DNA of 64,000 nt from an uncultured Selenomonadales bacterium (lineage in GTDB: Bacteria; Bacillota; Negativicutes; Selenomonadales; Selenomonadaceae), in assembly GCA_946183785.1 (NCBI GenBank), contig CAMHCS010000005.1, forward strand, positions 33,821 to 97,820, given 5' to 3'. Position 1 is the stretch's first letter, and every line of letters begins with the position of its first letter. Below, one piece after another: positions 43,134 through 52,119 of the stretch. Position numbers and translations under genes: made by a program. The notes below the pieces were generated by a model, which did no database searches, had not been told where the DNA came from, and was given only the letters and a program-made list of their open reading frames with translations.

Positions 43134-44303
43134 TCAAAACCGCAACAAGATCCGGAATTGAACCTCGCCGCGCTCGTCCGCCGCCGATTCTTTCAAAGCC
43201 GGTTTCTCCCGGAGCTTCGTTCCGTTTTCTTCCAACCGTTCCATATACGCGACGAGCCGCCCGTAATCCAAAGCGCGACCGCCGCAAAGCAGCGCGCCGT
43301 CTTCCCGCGTGTCAAGCTCCGTCAAATACACACCGTCCACCGCCGTCGCGCCCAGCGCGCTGAATACAGCGTACCACGAACGCCGATCTGTGCCCAGCTT
43401 TTGAAGCGTCTTCTCCGTCTCGGCAACCTCCGTCGTCTCATGCACCAGGTCGCCCATTGCCTTCCGTCCCCGTGTTTCCAGAGCGTATTCCTGCCGCAAT
43501 GCGTCCATCTTCTTCTCCGCCGCCGACAGTAAATACATATTTCTCGCTAACAACAGCGCCAAAATAACCATCGCGCAGGCGAGAAGCACGTTGCCCGCCG
43601 TATGCCAGCGCTGCGCGGTCTCCGCCTTTTCTCCCGGCGGCATAAACTCCGTGCCGACAGACGGATAATAAAGCCGAAGCGCTGCATACAGTGCCGTCAG
43701 CAGTTCCTTCGGCCAATCCATCCTCGCGGCAGGCACGGAAAGCTCCACCGCCGCTTCCCTCCACAGGATGCGCATGCCTTCGCGCCGATAGGTAAATCGA
43801 AGCGGCTCCATCGTCAGCCCTTCGATACCAAGCCCCGCTTCCGTCATCGCTTTGACAAGTTCACGCCCATACTCCGAAGGAAGCGCCGACAATTCCAGCC
43901 TGTCGTCGTGACGACCGAATCCTGTCCAATACTTCCCTTCAGCAAACGGCACATTCGTCTCGATGTCCCATCGCACCGCTTCGGTCAGTTCCCACCGCTC
44001 CATCGGTGGAAACTCCCGTTCATAGACGAAGAACAATTCCCTCGGCAGGCACATGCTTATCTTATCATAAGCAAGCCCATATGTGCTACAAAGGCGCATT
44101 ATATTTTCCGAAAGACTCTCCGCATCCTCCCATGATGGCTTCTCTCCCCGCCATGTTTCTTCCCGCGCCTGCCGCACGCGAAACCGGTTGGACTCCTCCG
44201 TCCGCTCCAGTTCGACAAGGAACAACGCGTTTTCCGAGACAAAAACACCGAGTACACGCCCCGGTTTCGAACCCCAAAACGGCATAAACTCCGACACTTG
44301 CAT
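43134..44303 (-). CDS. PilM-PilN fusion protein (GspL-like)
   Basis: About 389 residues. Residues 1-215 resemble the first half of the actin-like PilM (GRVLGVFVSENALFLVELER; MCLPRELFFVYEREFPPMERWELTEAVRWDIETNVPF) but the second half, with its nucleotide-binding DIG motif, is absent. A transmembrane helix (about 230-250), coiled coil and ferredoxin-like PilN domain follow. This build and length match GspL of type II secretion, a natural PilM-PilN fusion. The start ATG at 44303 is tentative: no strong ribosome-binding site is seen, and ATG at 44285 is an alternative. The open frame extends upstream without family support. Confidence 0.75.
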   Translation of the reverse strand: MQVSEFMPFWGSKPGRVLGVFVSENALFLVELERTEESNRFRVRQAREETWRGEKPSWEDAESLSENIMRLCSTYGLAYDKISMCLPRELFFVYEREFPPMERWELTEAVRWDIETNVPFAEGKYWTGFGRHDDRLELSALPSEYGRELVKAMTEAGLGIEGLTMEPLRFTYRREGMRILWREAAVELSVPAARMDWPKELLTALYAALRLYYPSVGTEFMPPGEKAETAQRWHTAGNVLLACAMVILALLLARNMYLLSAAEKKMDALRQEYALETRGRKAMGDLVHETTEVAETEKTLQKLGTDRRSWYAVFSALGATAVDGVYLTELDTREDGALLCGGRALDYGRLVAYMERLEENGTKLREKPALKESAADERGEVQFRILLRF

Positions 44304-44344
44304 GAACAACAACACACGCTTCCGTAATTTAATCGTACTTTCGT

Positions 44345-44373
44345 ATTGTACACGAACTCCGCGCTTCCCGCAA
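44345..44373 (-). promoter_or_regulatory. Promoter of the pilus-type/aro operon
   Basis: TTGCGG (44368-44373) and TACAAT (44345-44350) on the minus strand, 17-base spacing, immediately after the sucD terminator. Confidence 0.6.
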
Positions 44374-44419
44374 CAAAAAACAAAAGGCCGCGTGGCATAG
44401 CAAACTGCCGCGCAGCCTT
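44371..44419 (-). terminator. Terminator after sucCD
   Basis: A 14-bp stem with two G-U pairs (44384-44397 with 44406-44419) followed on the minus strand by TTTTGTTTTTTG. Confidence 0.85.
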
Positions 44420-44423
44420 TAAG

Positions 44424-44478
44424 AACCACTGAATAAGTCCCGCCGACAGAGCCAAGACTTGACTTAATCCGTGTTTCC
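44424..44478 (+). repeat. Interspersed palindromic repeat, copy 2
   Basis: CACTGAATAAGTCCCGCCG (44427-44445) and GACTTAATCCGTG (44461-44473) are near-identical to the element in the hydG leader (4414-4479), with a shorter, unrelated centre. The arms are imperfect inverted repeats. It lies between the sucD stop and its terminator. Confidence 0.6.
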
Positions 44479-44496
44479 TTGACATTCAAATCCTAA

Positions 44497-45402
44497 TCAG
44501 CAGGTATGGCACTTGTCGTACAGTCCGGCCTCTTTCAGCACGCGCACAGCCGTCTCACCCATGCTGGCTACAGTGTCCGCGACCTCGATGCCCGCGTCGT
44601 TCAGCGCCTTGATTTTGTCTGCCGCCGTGCCTTTGCCGCCGCTGATGATGGCGCCGGCGTGGCCCATACGTTTGCCAGGAGGCGCCTGACGGCCGCTGAT
44701 AAAGCCGACAACCGGCTTTTTCATGTTCTCCTTGATCCATGCGGCAGCCTCTTCCTCCGCCGTGCCGCCGATTTCGCCGATCATCATGACGGCCAACGTC
44801 TCGTCGTCCTGATTGAAGGCGTCCAGCACATCGATGAAGTCGAGCCCTTTCACAGGGTCGCCGCCGATACCGATACAGGTCGTCTGTCCGATGCCCGCCA
44901 TCGTCAGCTGATAAGTGACCTCATACGTCAGGGTTCCGGAGCGCGAAATGACGCCGACATGCCCCTTCTTGTGAATGTATGTCGGCAAGAGCCCCAGGCG
45001 GCACTCGTCAACGGTCAGGATGCCGGGGCAGTTCGGCCCGATCAGCTTTGTCTTGCGCGTTTTCAGATAATGGCGCACCTTGACCATATCGAGCACGGGA
45101 ATATGCTCGGTAATGCAGCAGACGAGATCCATGCCCGCGTCCGCCGCCTCCATGATGGAATCTGCCGCGAAACGCGCCGGAACGTAAATGACCGAGACGT
45201 TCGCGCCCGTCTCGCGGGCGGCGTCCGTAACCGTATTGAAAACCGGGATTGAATCCAGCACAACCTCCCCAGCTTTGCCCGGCGAGACGCCCGCCACGAC
45301 GTTCGTACCGTATTCCTTCATGATATTCGTATGAAACGTCGCCTGCTTGCCGGTGATGCCCTGCACGACGACGCGGCTGTCTTTTCCAACAAAAATACCC
45401 AT
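44497..45402 (-). CDS. sucD: Succinyl-CoA synthetase alpha subunit
   Basis: A 301-residue subunit of ADP/GDP-forming succinate-CoA ligase. The Rossmann-like CoA-binding N-terminus ([35 protein letters not shown]) and the phospho-His site [18 protein letters not shown] are intact. Pairs with SucC, encoded 29 bases upstream. In Negativicutes the pair may run in the propionate/succinate direction; that is inference. Confidence 0.96.
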   Translation of the reverse strand: MGIFVGKDSRVVVQGITGKQATFHTNIMKEYGTNVVAGVSPGKAGEVVLDSIPVFNTVTDAARETGANVSVIYVPARFAADSIMEAADAGMDLVCCITEHIPVLDMVKVRHYLKTRKTKLIGPNCPGILTVDECRLGLLPTYIHKKGHVGVISRSGTLTYEVTYQLTMAGIGQTTCIGIGGDPVKGLDFIDVLDAFNQDDETLAVMMIGEIGGTAEEEAAAWIKENMKKPVVGFISGRQAPPGKRMGHAGAIISGGKGTAADKIKALNDAGIEVADTVASMGETAVRVLKEAGLYDKCHTC

Positions 45403-45431
45403 ATTGTCTGCCTCCTTCTATGTTAATTCCG

Positions 45432-46625
45432 TCAGCCCTTGATGCGCGCCTGGAGCTTCTTCTCCTTCGCGAGCTCGACGGCCAGTTTCGCGCCCTCGAC
45501 CATGTTCTTCGCCATGTGGACGCCGGGGACGTTCGCTTCCCGCAGGATGCGACGGCCCTCGTCGACATTCGTGCCGTCGAGACGCGCGATCACCGGAACG
45601 CGGAGGCCGACAACCTTCGCCGCCTCGACGATGCCCGCCGCGATGACGTCGCACTTGTTGATGCCGCCGAAGATATTGACAAATACGCTGTGAACCTGAT
45701 CGTCGGACTGCATGATGCGGAACGCCTCGGCAATCTTGTCCACCGTGGAGTCGCCGCCGACGTCGAGGAAGTTCGCCGGCTCGCCGCCGTAGAACTTGAT
45801 GATGTCCACCGTCGCCATCGCAAGGCCTGCGCCGTTGACCATGCAGGCCACATCGCCGCCAAGATTGACATAGGAAAGGGACGCCTTCGCTGCAGCGCGC
45901 TCTTTCGGGTCTTCCTCGTCAATGTCGCGGAGCGCCTCGATATCGGGATGGCGGTAAAGCCCGCTGTCGTCAAAATTGAGCTTCGCGTCGAGGGCGACGA
46001 CCTCGCCCTGCTTCGTCACGACGAGCGGATTGATCTCGGCGAGGGAGCAATCCTTCGCCACAAAAGCGTTATAGAGGCACTCCATCGTTTTCGAGGCCTT
46101 CGCGATGACAGATTGCTTGAATCCCATGTTGTATGCCATGCGCTTCGTCTGGAACGGCATCAGGCCGACGCCCGGATCGATATATTCTTTGAAGATTTTC
46201 TCAGGAGTTTTTGCCGCGACCTCCTCGATTTCCATACCGCCCTCTGCGGAGCCCATCATGACAATCTGGGCCGTCTTCCGATCCACGGTCAGGGACAGAT
46301 AATATTCCTTCTCAATGTCGGAAGCTTCCTCGATCAGGAGGCGATGGACTTCCTTGCCCTCGGGGCCCGTCTGATGGGTCACGAGAATCCTGCCGAGAAG
46401 CGACGAGGCATACGACTTCACCTCGTCGATATTGTGCGCGAGTTTTACGCCGCCTGCCTTGCCGCGGCCGCCCGCGTGGATCTGCGCCTTGACCACGACC
46501 ACGTCAGTCGAAAGGTCCTTCGCGAAACGCGCCGCCTCTTCGGGGCTGAACGCCGGATGTCCTGCAGGAACCTTGACGCCAAATTCCTTGAGAATCTGCT
46601 TGCTCTGGTACTCATGAATATTCAT
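45432..46625 (-). CDS. sucC: Succinyl-CoA synthetase beta subunit (ADP-forming)
   Basis: A 397-residue subunit with an ATP-grasp domain. [66 protein letters not shown] and [21 protein letters not shown] are the expected blocks. Binds nucleotide and succinate. First gene of sucCD; the upstream region carries two dyads. Confidence 0.97.
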   Translation of the reverse strand: MNIHEYQSKQILKEFGVKVPAGHPAFSPEEAARFAKDLSTDVVVVKAQIHAGGRGKAGGVKLAHNIDEVKSYASSLLGRILVTHQTGPEGKEVHRLLIEEASDIEKEYYLSLTVDRKTAQIVMMGSAEGGMEIEEVAAKTPEKIFKEYIDPGVGLMPFQTKRMAYNMGFKQSVIAKASKTMECLYNAFVAKDCSLAEINPLVVTKQGEVVALDAKLNFDDSGLYRHPDIEALRDIDEEDPKERAAAKASLSYVNLGGDVACMVNGAGLAMATVDIIKFYGGEPANFLDVGGDSTVDKIAEAFRIMQSDDQVHSVFVNIFGGINKCDVIAAGIVEAAKVVGLRVPVIARLDGTNVDEGRRILREANVPGVHMAKNMVEGAKLAVELAKEKKLQARIKG

Positions 46626-46669
46626 AGACTTGCCTCCCCTTTTGGATTGCCTGCCGCAAGCCCGAAAAC

Positions 46670-46727
46670 GGAAGCGGCATTACATATTTCCTATTGTAAC
46701 GGATTTTCCGCTTCCCGTCTACGGGAA
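46670..46727. promoter_or_regulatory. Dyads upstream of sucC, candidate operator
   Basis: GGAAGCGG (46670-46677) is repeated inverted as CCGCTTCC (46708-46715), with TTACA/TGTAA inside; a second dyad TTCCCGT/ACGGGAA lies at 46712-46727. A minus-strand TACAAT (46693-46698) sits between the arms, but no good -35 is seen. Confidence 0.4.
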
Positions 46728-46774
46728 AGTGGAAAATTTCCGAAAACTTTTAGGGGTAATCATTGTATACATAA

Positions 46775-46820
46775 GGAAACGCCCGCACTATGCGCCGCAA
46801 TGCGTAGTGCAGGCGTTCCT
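46775..46820 (-). terminator. Terminator after the histidine kinase gene
   Basis: Long GC-rich stem (about 46778-46794 with 46801-46817, one bulge) and a TTTCCTT tail on the minus strand. Confidence 0.75.
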
Positions 46821-46828
46821 TTATCGTC

Positions 46829-48112
46829 TTACCCTTTCAACGTCACGATAAACTTCGTCCCTTCCCCAACCTTGCTTTTCACATTGATACTGCCGCCGTG
46901 CAGGTTCACAATTTCCTGCGCGATTGCGAGGCCGAGACCGTTGCCGCCCATTTCTCGGGAACGGGTCTTATCCACTCGGAAGAATCGGTCGAAAATGCGC
47001 GCTTTGTCTTCCTCGGAAATGCCAATGCCATTGTCCTCCACCTCAAGTCGGATTCTTCCCGCCGAGGGCGACACGACGCGCACGATGACTTTGCCGCCCT
47101 CCTGCGTGTATTTGACCGCATTATCGACAAGAATCAACAACAGCTGCTTCATCTTCTGGTCGTCCAGCTTCGCCGCCAGCGACGCCTCACCTTCCCGGAC
47201 AAGGACTATTTTTTTCTTGTCCGCCAGCGGTTGCATGAGTCGGATCGTCTGATCGGCGGCTGCGGCAAGATCGACTTTGGAAAGTTTTAATTTCAACGCC
47301 TGATTGTCGCTGCGCGCAACGAAAAGCAGATCGCTGACGAGCTTCGTCATTTTCTTGACCTCGTCCCGCACGTCGACGATAACCTGCTTCAGGAACGGAG
47401 ACGTAATCGACGGATCGTTGTCAAGGAGATCCGCCGACGCCATGACGACGGAAAGCGGCGTTCGAAGCTCGTGGGACGCGTCCGCGGCGAACTGCCGCTG
47501 TTTCTCATAGGCCTCGACCAACGGCACGATAGCCTCGCCCGCAAGGATATGGCCGACGCCCGCAGCCACTGCCAGCGCGAAAACAGCGAGACACGCAAGG
47601 GAATAAGTCGCTTTTTCGAGTCCGTTGTACATCGCGGTAACATCTTTGCCGACATAGACTGTAGCGACCGGTTCCCCCTCCGCCATCATCGTCTGTGCGG
47701 TCATCATCACGCGCACGTGCCGCCGCTTGCCCTCGTCGGCCACAACGGCAACCTCGCCCGCCTCTGTATCCCACCGGCTGATTACGTCCAACACAAAGGG
47801 CTCAAGCTGCGTCGACGCGCGGGAAAAATTGATAGCTTCTCCCTCGGCGTCAAACACATAGAAAAACAGCCGATCGCTGCTCGTCCTCCATTCTTCCGCA
47901 TCCTCAAGGAGTTCCGGATGCTGCAGCAGATACTCCTGCCCGCCCGCGATGCGGCCCGCCGTCTCGACGAGTTCCCTCGCTTGCTCGGACTCCATCGACC
48001 ATTCCATACTCTGATGGACGAGGATAACCAGGACAATCAGGAACACCGCCATAATCAGTGAATAATAGAGCGTCAGCTTTCGGCGGCTTTGCTGAAATAC
48101 ATTCATCGACAC
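46829..48112 (-). CDS. Sensor histidine kinase
   Basis: A 427-residue membrane kinase: two transmembrane helices (about 15-35 and 165-185) around a periplasmic domain of about 130 residues, then HisKA with FAADASHELRTPLSVVMASADLL (catalytic His) and HATPase with N box LLILVDNAVKYTQEGG, G1 EDNGIGISEEDKARIFDRFFR and G2 GGNGLGLAIAQEIV. Partner is the OmpR-type regulator encoded four bases upstream. Signal unknown. Confidence 0.95.
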   Translation of the reverse strand: MSMNVFQQSRRKLTLYYSLIMAVFLIVLVILVHQSMEWSMESEQARELVETAGRIAGGQEYLLQHPELLEDAEEWRTSSDRLFFYVFDAEGEAINFSRASTQLEPFVLDVISRWDTEAGEVAVVADEGKRRHVRVMMTAQTMMAEGEPVATVYVGKDVTAMYNGLEKATYSLACLAVFALAVAAGVGHILAGEAIVPLVEAYEKQRQFAADASHELRTPLSVVMASADLLDNDPSITSPFLKQVIVDVRDEVKKMTKLVSDLLFVARSDNQALKLKLSKVDLAAAADQTIRLMQPLADKKKIVLVREGEASLAAKLDDQKMKQLLLILVDNAVKYTQEGGKVIVRVVSPSAGRIRLEVEDNGIGISEEDKARIFDRFFRVDKTRSREMGGNGLGLAIAQEIVNLHGGSINVKSKVGEGTKFIVTLKG

Positions 48113-48116
48113 AAAC

Positions 48117-48791
48117 TCACTCCGCTTCCAGCTTGTAGCCGACGCCGCGAATCGTCTGGATCATCGTCGAGCCGTCGCCGAGATCGAGCTTCTTACGGAT
48201 CAGTTTCACATAGGAATCAATATTATTCGAACTGACCTCGGATTCCAGTCCCCAAATCCGATCGAGAATGATTTCCCGCGGCACCACGATACCGAGATTT
48301 TGCGCCAGCAGGTCAAAAATCTGGAACTCACGCGGCGAAAGCTGGATCACCTGATCCTTTTTCTTCAGCACCTTCGCTGTGCGATTCAGCGTGAAATCGC
48401 CGACCTGCACCACGTCCTGCTGGATTTTCTGGCTGCTGCGCCGCCCCAACGCCCGGAGGCGCGCCAAAAGCTCCGCGAACTCGAAGGGCTTCACGAGGTA
48501 ATCGTCGGCGCCTGCGTCCAGCCCTGTCACGCGGTCGGCCACGTCGTCCCGCGCCGTCAGAATCAGGATCGCTTTCTCGTAGCCGTTTTCCCGAAGCCTC
48601 TTGCAGGCGTCTATGCCGCTCTCTCCCGGCATCATCCAGTCCAACACCAGCACGTCGTAGTCGTCGTAACTCGCGTACTCGACGATCTCATCGCCACGTT
48701 TCACCCATTCCACCTGAATGCCGTTCTGTTCCATCATGTATTTCGTCAGCTTGCCGAGCCGCGCGTCGTCTTCCGCTAAAAGTACCCGCAT
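48117..48791 (-). CDS. OmpR/PhoB family response regulator
   Basis: A 224-residue DNA-binding regulator. Receiver domain with Asp51 as phospho-acceptor (VLVLDWMMPGESG), acidic pocket at residues 8-9, and Lys in YLVKPFEF. C-terminal winged helix ending in MIQTIRGVGYKLEAE. Pairs with the adjacent histidine kinase; targets unknown. A weak TTCCTT/GATAAT promoter may lie about 40 bases upstream. Confidence 0.96.
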   Translation of the reverse strand: MRVLLAEDDARLGKLTKYMMEQNGIQVEWVKRGDEIVEYASYDDYDVLVLDWMMPGESGIDACKRLRENGYEKAILILTARDDVADRVTGLDAGADDYLVKPFEFAELLARLRALGRRSSQKIQQDVVQVGDFTLNRTAKVLKKKDQVIQLSPREFQIFDLLAQNLGIVVPREIILDRIWGLESEVSSNNIDSYVKLIRKKLDLGDGSTMIQTIRGVGYKLEAE

Positions 48792-48875
48792 ATGAAAACC
48801 CCCTTTGTCGTTTCCGAATTTCCATTTCCATTATCCGCAATTTTTATGAAAAAAGGAAGGGCAGCGCCGTCCCGC

Positions 48876-49943
48876 CTATCGCGCGGCTGTCGCGCCCCTC
48901 CCGCAGAGCAGGATAGTCGCGTGCTCCAAAAGTTCCGGCCCCGCCTGCCCGGTCTTCAGCAAATAATCGGCGTCGGCCAGCTCCAAAAACGCCGCCCGGA
49001 GCGTTTCTTCGTCGAATCCCTGCGCCGCGCGGCCGAGCTTCTCCGCGATAAACGGGTTCATCTCCAACGGCTGGCCCAGCGCTTTGCCCCGCACGCCCCG
49101 CGCTGTCAGTCGCTTCGCTTTCCAAAGTTGGCGCACATGGCGCACGAGCCCCGCGAGAATCAGCGGTAAATATGTACCGTCCGCAATCTGGCGTTCCAGG
49201 ACGGAAATCGCCTTTTTTACATCCCGCTCGCTGATTGCGTCGTACAGCGCAAATCCCGACACCTCCGGCACCGATGAAAACGCACGCTCCAAATCGGCGC
49301 GCGTAAACCTTGCTGCGTCAGTATAAAGCGCAAGTTTTTCCAGTTCCCGGTCGAGAAAGGTCAACGAAATCGTCTTCATCACTGAGATCGCGCTCATGAA
49401 ATATGCCGACGCCTCACGGTCAAAAGAACGCCCCATTTCCGCAAGCTTCCCGCGAAGCCATGGCTCGATGGTCCAGGGGCGCTCCGGCTCCGCGTCCAGC
49501 GCCGCGCCCGTCTTCTCTACCGCCTTGTACAGCTTTTTCCGCTTGTCCGCTTTCGCGCCGCTCTCAAAGATTACATAGTTCGTCTCCGGCATATCGGCGA
49601 TCGCCGCAAGGAGTCGCTCCATTGCTTTGTCCTTCGCCTTCCCCTTCGGCGCGTCGTCTTCTGTCGCTGCGCTCTTCTTCTCGCGGAAAAGCTCCGTTCC
49701 CCGAAGCACCAGTACGCTCTTCTCCGTTAAGAACGGCACTGTCTCCAAAAGCTCCGCCAGCTCCGTCGGCGAAGGATCCCGCTCCAAAACCTGAACCGCC
49801 GCCCCACGTTCCGCCTCTTCGGGCAAAAGCGCACCAAGAATCGCCGCCTCGGCCTTGCCGATATAATACGGTTCCTCCCCTGCTAAAAGCATCGCGTGAG
49901 GAACGCCCCGCCTGAGTTTCGCCATAAACTCCCCGAACTTCAT
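48876..49943 (-). CDS. holA: DNA polymerase III delta subunit
   Basis: A 355-residue clamp-loader subunit that opens the sliding clamp. MLLAGEEPYYIGKAEAAIL near 18, FVIFES-like YVIFESGAKADKRKKLYKAV, and the C-terminal helical collar (GTYLPLILAGLVRHVRQLWKAKRL, ADYLLKTGQAGPELLEHATILLC) fit HolA. Length is typical. Promoter at 49973-50001. Confidence 0.93.
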   Translation of the reverse strand: MKFGEFMAKLRRGVPHAMLLAGEEPYYIGKAEAAILGALLPEEAERGAAVQVLERDPSPTELAELLETVPFLTEKSVLVLRGTELFREKKSAATEDDAPKGKAKDKAMERLLAAIADMPETNYVIFESGAKADKRKKLYKAVEKTGAALDAEPERPWTIEPWLRGKLAEMGRSFDREASAYFMSAISVMKTISLTFLDRELEKLALYTDAARFTRADLERAFSSVPEVSGFALYDAISERDVKKAISVLERQIADGTYLPLILAGLVRHVRQLWKAKRLTARGVRGKALGQPLEMNPFIAEKLGRAAQGFDEETLRAAFLELADADYLLKTGQAGPELLEHATILLCGRGATAAR

Positions 49944-49972
49944 CGCGCAGCCCCTTTCATTCTCTTCATTTT

Positions 49973-50001
49973 ACTATACAATACCGCGCCCTCTTTGTCA
50001 C
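49973..50001 (-). promoter_or_regulatory. Promoter of holA
   Basis: GTGACA (49996-50001) and TATAGT (49973-49978) on the minus strand, 17-base spacing. Confidence 0.55.
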
Positions 50002-50045
50002 GCCGTTTGCATATCATATCGGTCAATAATCATTCTGAAGCCATC

Positions 50046-50074
50046 TTGTACACGGGTGACATCGATGCTAAAAT
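50046..50074 (+). promoter_or_regulatory. Promoter of the secreted protein and porin genes
   Basis: TTGTAC (50046-50051) and TAAAAT (50069-50074), 17-base spacing, about 40 bases before the 50116 start. Confidence 0.6.
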
Positions 50075-50115
50075 AGGAACGTATAAATCTATCGAACGAC
50101 AGAGGAGGGTTTTCC

Positions 50116-50568
50116 ATGAAAAAGAAACTGGCGGCTTATCTTACGGGAATTTTGACGTTGTCGAGCACAACTGCTTTCGCGATGATTCCGAGCGCGGAGA
50201 TTGCGCTGAGCGGCGTCGCTCCTGGCATGAGCGTCGACGAGGCGGTTGCAGTTTACGGCCAGGCGACGTATCGCGGCGACGACGCTTACTTCCAGAACGG
50301 CGTCAAGGCGGATCTGGACGATTTCAACCGCAATCTGATCGAGGAACTGAAAATCAATCGTCCGGGCAGCGGCGTTGCGACGCCCGCGGGAATCGCCATC
50401 AGCTCGCCGGAGAGCGCCATCGTCGAAGCTTACGGCCAGCCGGACAAGATGGAATACGACGACGGCAAGAACGAATACACCTACTACGCCTCCGACAGCC
50501 GCATGAAACTGAAAATCGAGGCGATGAACGGCGCCGTCGTGAAAATCAAGTGCGACCTGTACGACTGA
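50116..50568 (+). CDS. Small secreted protein of unknown function upstream of the SLH porin
   Basis: A 150-residue protein with a clear signal peptide (about 1-22, ending AFA), GGAGGG before the ATG. The mature part contains two similar segments, GVAPGMSVDEAVAVYGQATY and SSPESAIVEAYGQPDKMEYDDGKNEYTYYA, each a helix leading to YGQ followed by a tyrosine-rich strand; this pattern is reminiscent of SmpA/BamE-like folds but no family is assigned. Lies 39 bases before the OmpM-like porin, so a periplasmic or envelope role is plausible by context. Confidence 0.75.
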   Translation: MKKKLAAYLTGILTLSSTTAFAMIPSAEIALSGVAPGMSVDEAVAVYGQATYRGDDAYFQNGVKADLDDFNRNLIEELKINRPGSGVATPAGIAISSPESAIVEAYGQPDKMEYDDGKNEYTYYASDSRMKLKIEAMNGAVVKIKCDLYD

Positions 50569-50607
50569 CTCGAACCAAAATTATTTTGAGGAAGAAGTTG
50601 TTTTGGG

Positions 50608-52038
50608 ATGAAAAAACTTTTTGTCCCCACCTGTGCGGCAGCGCTTCTCGCAGCCTCCTTGGTTCCAGCCTTCGCCGCGGCAAATCCCTTTGAGGACGTG
50701 CCAGCCGACCATTGGGCTTATGACGCGGTGGCTCAACTTGCCGCCGACGGCGTCATCGAAGGCTACGGCGACGGTTCCTATCGCGGGGACCAGGAAATCA
50801 CGCGCTACGAGATGGCGCAGATGGTTGCCCGCGCTATGGCCAAGAACCCCTCCGGCATGGACAAGGCAATGGTCGACAAATTGGCGGCGGAGTTCGCCGA
50901 CGAGTTAAACAGCCTCGGCGTCCGCGTCTCGAACCTCGAAAAGAAAGTCGACAATGTGAAATGGAACGGCGTGGTGCGTGCCCGATATGCCGATTATAGG
51001 TATCTTAGTGATAAAGGACCTTTGCGAACGTTTGTCAATTATTATACGCTTCGTCTGGAGCCGTCCATGCAGATCAACGAGCACTGGACAGGCCATGTCC
51101 GTATTGATTACAATGGCGGCATCAAGAGCGCCCAAAACGTCACAGGAGCAAACCAAGTCACATCAGGAGTGAAAGACAACGCCCCTGTCACGCGTCCGGG
51201 ACTTCGCGTCGATCGTATCTGGGTGCAGGGCGATTACAATAATTTCCAGATTCTCCTCGGCAAACTGCCCTACTTGACGAATATTGACGGCGGTATGATC
51301 TATGATGACAGCTTAGCAGGCGGCCAGCTCACCTTCGGCAATAAGATCAAGGCGACACTGACGGCAGGACGCTCCCGGCGCTTTGACGGCGTAGGCGACG
51401 TTGGTCCCGACAGGCTCGATGAGGCAGGCAAGCCGGGTATTACCGGCAGCTATCAGGCTGTTGAGATATACAGTGATCGTGCCAACAAATGGAACTGGGG
51501 CGTCGGTTTCCATCACTGGGCGAACCAGGCCAAGCTGGACGACGATATTGGAGCGACGGCTATTAGCATTTGGGACATTGGCCTTGGATACAAGTTTGAC
51601 AAAAACCTCTCACTGCAGGGCGCTTTTGCTTGGGCGACCGGCCCTCAAGGCGAAGCGGCAACTCCTGCAATTCCTCCAGGTGTGGATCCGAAATATCCAG
51701 CAGGCAAGCCGGGAGAAGATGCATCCACAATCAGGACCGGTGCAAAACGCGCTTGGAACGTCGAACTGGACTACAAAAAGGCCAACCCTACAGATGCAGG
51801 TTCTTGGGGCGCCTTTATCGCTTACCGCAGTCTTGGTCAATATGCGGTCATAGCGCCGACTTATGACGCCATGATAGCGGGGAACAGAGGCGTAGAGCTT
51901 GGCATGTCTTACGTCCCCTTCAAAAACGTCATGGGTACAGTCAAGTACTTCTTCGGTCAGACGATCGGCGGCGAGTCCGACGAAACGCCGCTTACATCCT
52001 CTTCCGGCTTCTTCGGCGAGCTCAATTTCTTCTTCTAA
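50608..52038 (+). CDS. SLH-domain outer-membrane porin, OmpM-like
   Basis: A 476-residue protein: signal peptide (1-24), one SLH domain (about 26-85: NPFEDVPADHWAYDAVAQLAADGVIEGYGDGSYRGDQEITRYEMAQMVARAM), a short coiled coil (about 100-116), then a beta-barrel ending in the aromatic FFGELNFFF. OmpM proteins of Negativicutes form pores and tether the outer membrane to peptidoglycan through the SLH domain. No TonB box or lipobox. Terminated by a shared terminator with ilvE. Confidence 0.95.
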   Translation: MKKLFVPTCAAALLAASLVPAFAAANPFEDVPADHWAYDAVAQLAADGVIEGYGDGSYRGDQEITRYEMAQMVARAMAKNPSGMDKAMVDKLAAEFADELNSLGVRVSNLEKKVDNVKWNGVVRARYADYRYLSDKGPLRTFVNYYTLRLEPSMQINEHWTGHVRIDYNGGIKSAQNVTGANQVTSGVKDNAPVTRPGLRVDRIWVQGDYNNFQILLGKLPYLTNIDGGMIYDDSLAGGQLTFGNKIKATLTAGRSRRFDGVGDVGPDRLDEAGKPGITGSYQAVEIYSDRANKWNWGVGFHHWANQAKLDDDIGATAISIWDIGLGYKFDKNLSLQGAFAWATGPQGEAATPAIPPGVDPKYPAGKPGEDASTIRTGAKRAWNVELDYKKANPTDAGSWGAFIAYRSLGQYAVIAPTYDAMIAGNRGVELGMSYVPFKNVMGTVKYFFGQTIGGESDETPLTSSSGFFGELNFFF

Positions 52039-52060
52039 TTATACTCATAAAACACAAACA

Positions 52061-52103
52061 AAAAATCCCGGAGCAGAACCTTTCGATTCCTCCGGGATTT
52101 TTT
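52061..52103. terminator. Bidirectional terminator between the porin and ilvE
   Basis: ATCCCGGAG (52065-52073) pairs with CTCCGGGAT (52090-52098), with six or more A on one side and T on the other, serving both converging genes. Confidence 0.88.
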
Positions 52104-52119
52104 AGAGCTTATGTTCTTA

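Noticed and set aside
45420..47252. 610-codon open frame on the plus strand
   Set aside because: Antisense to sucC and the histidine kinase, both unambiguous genes.
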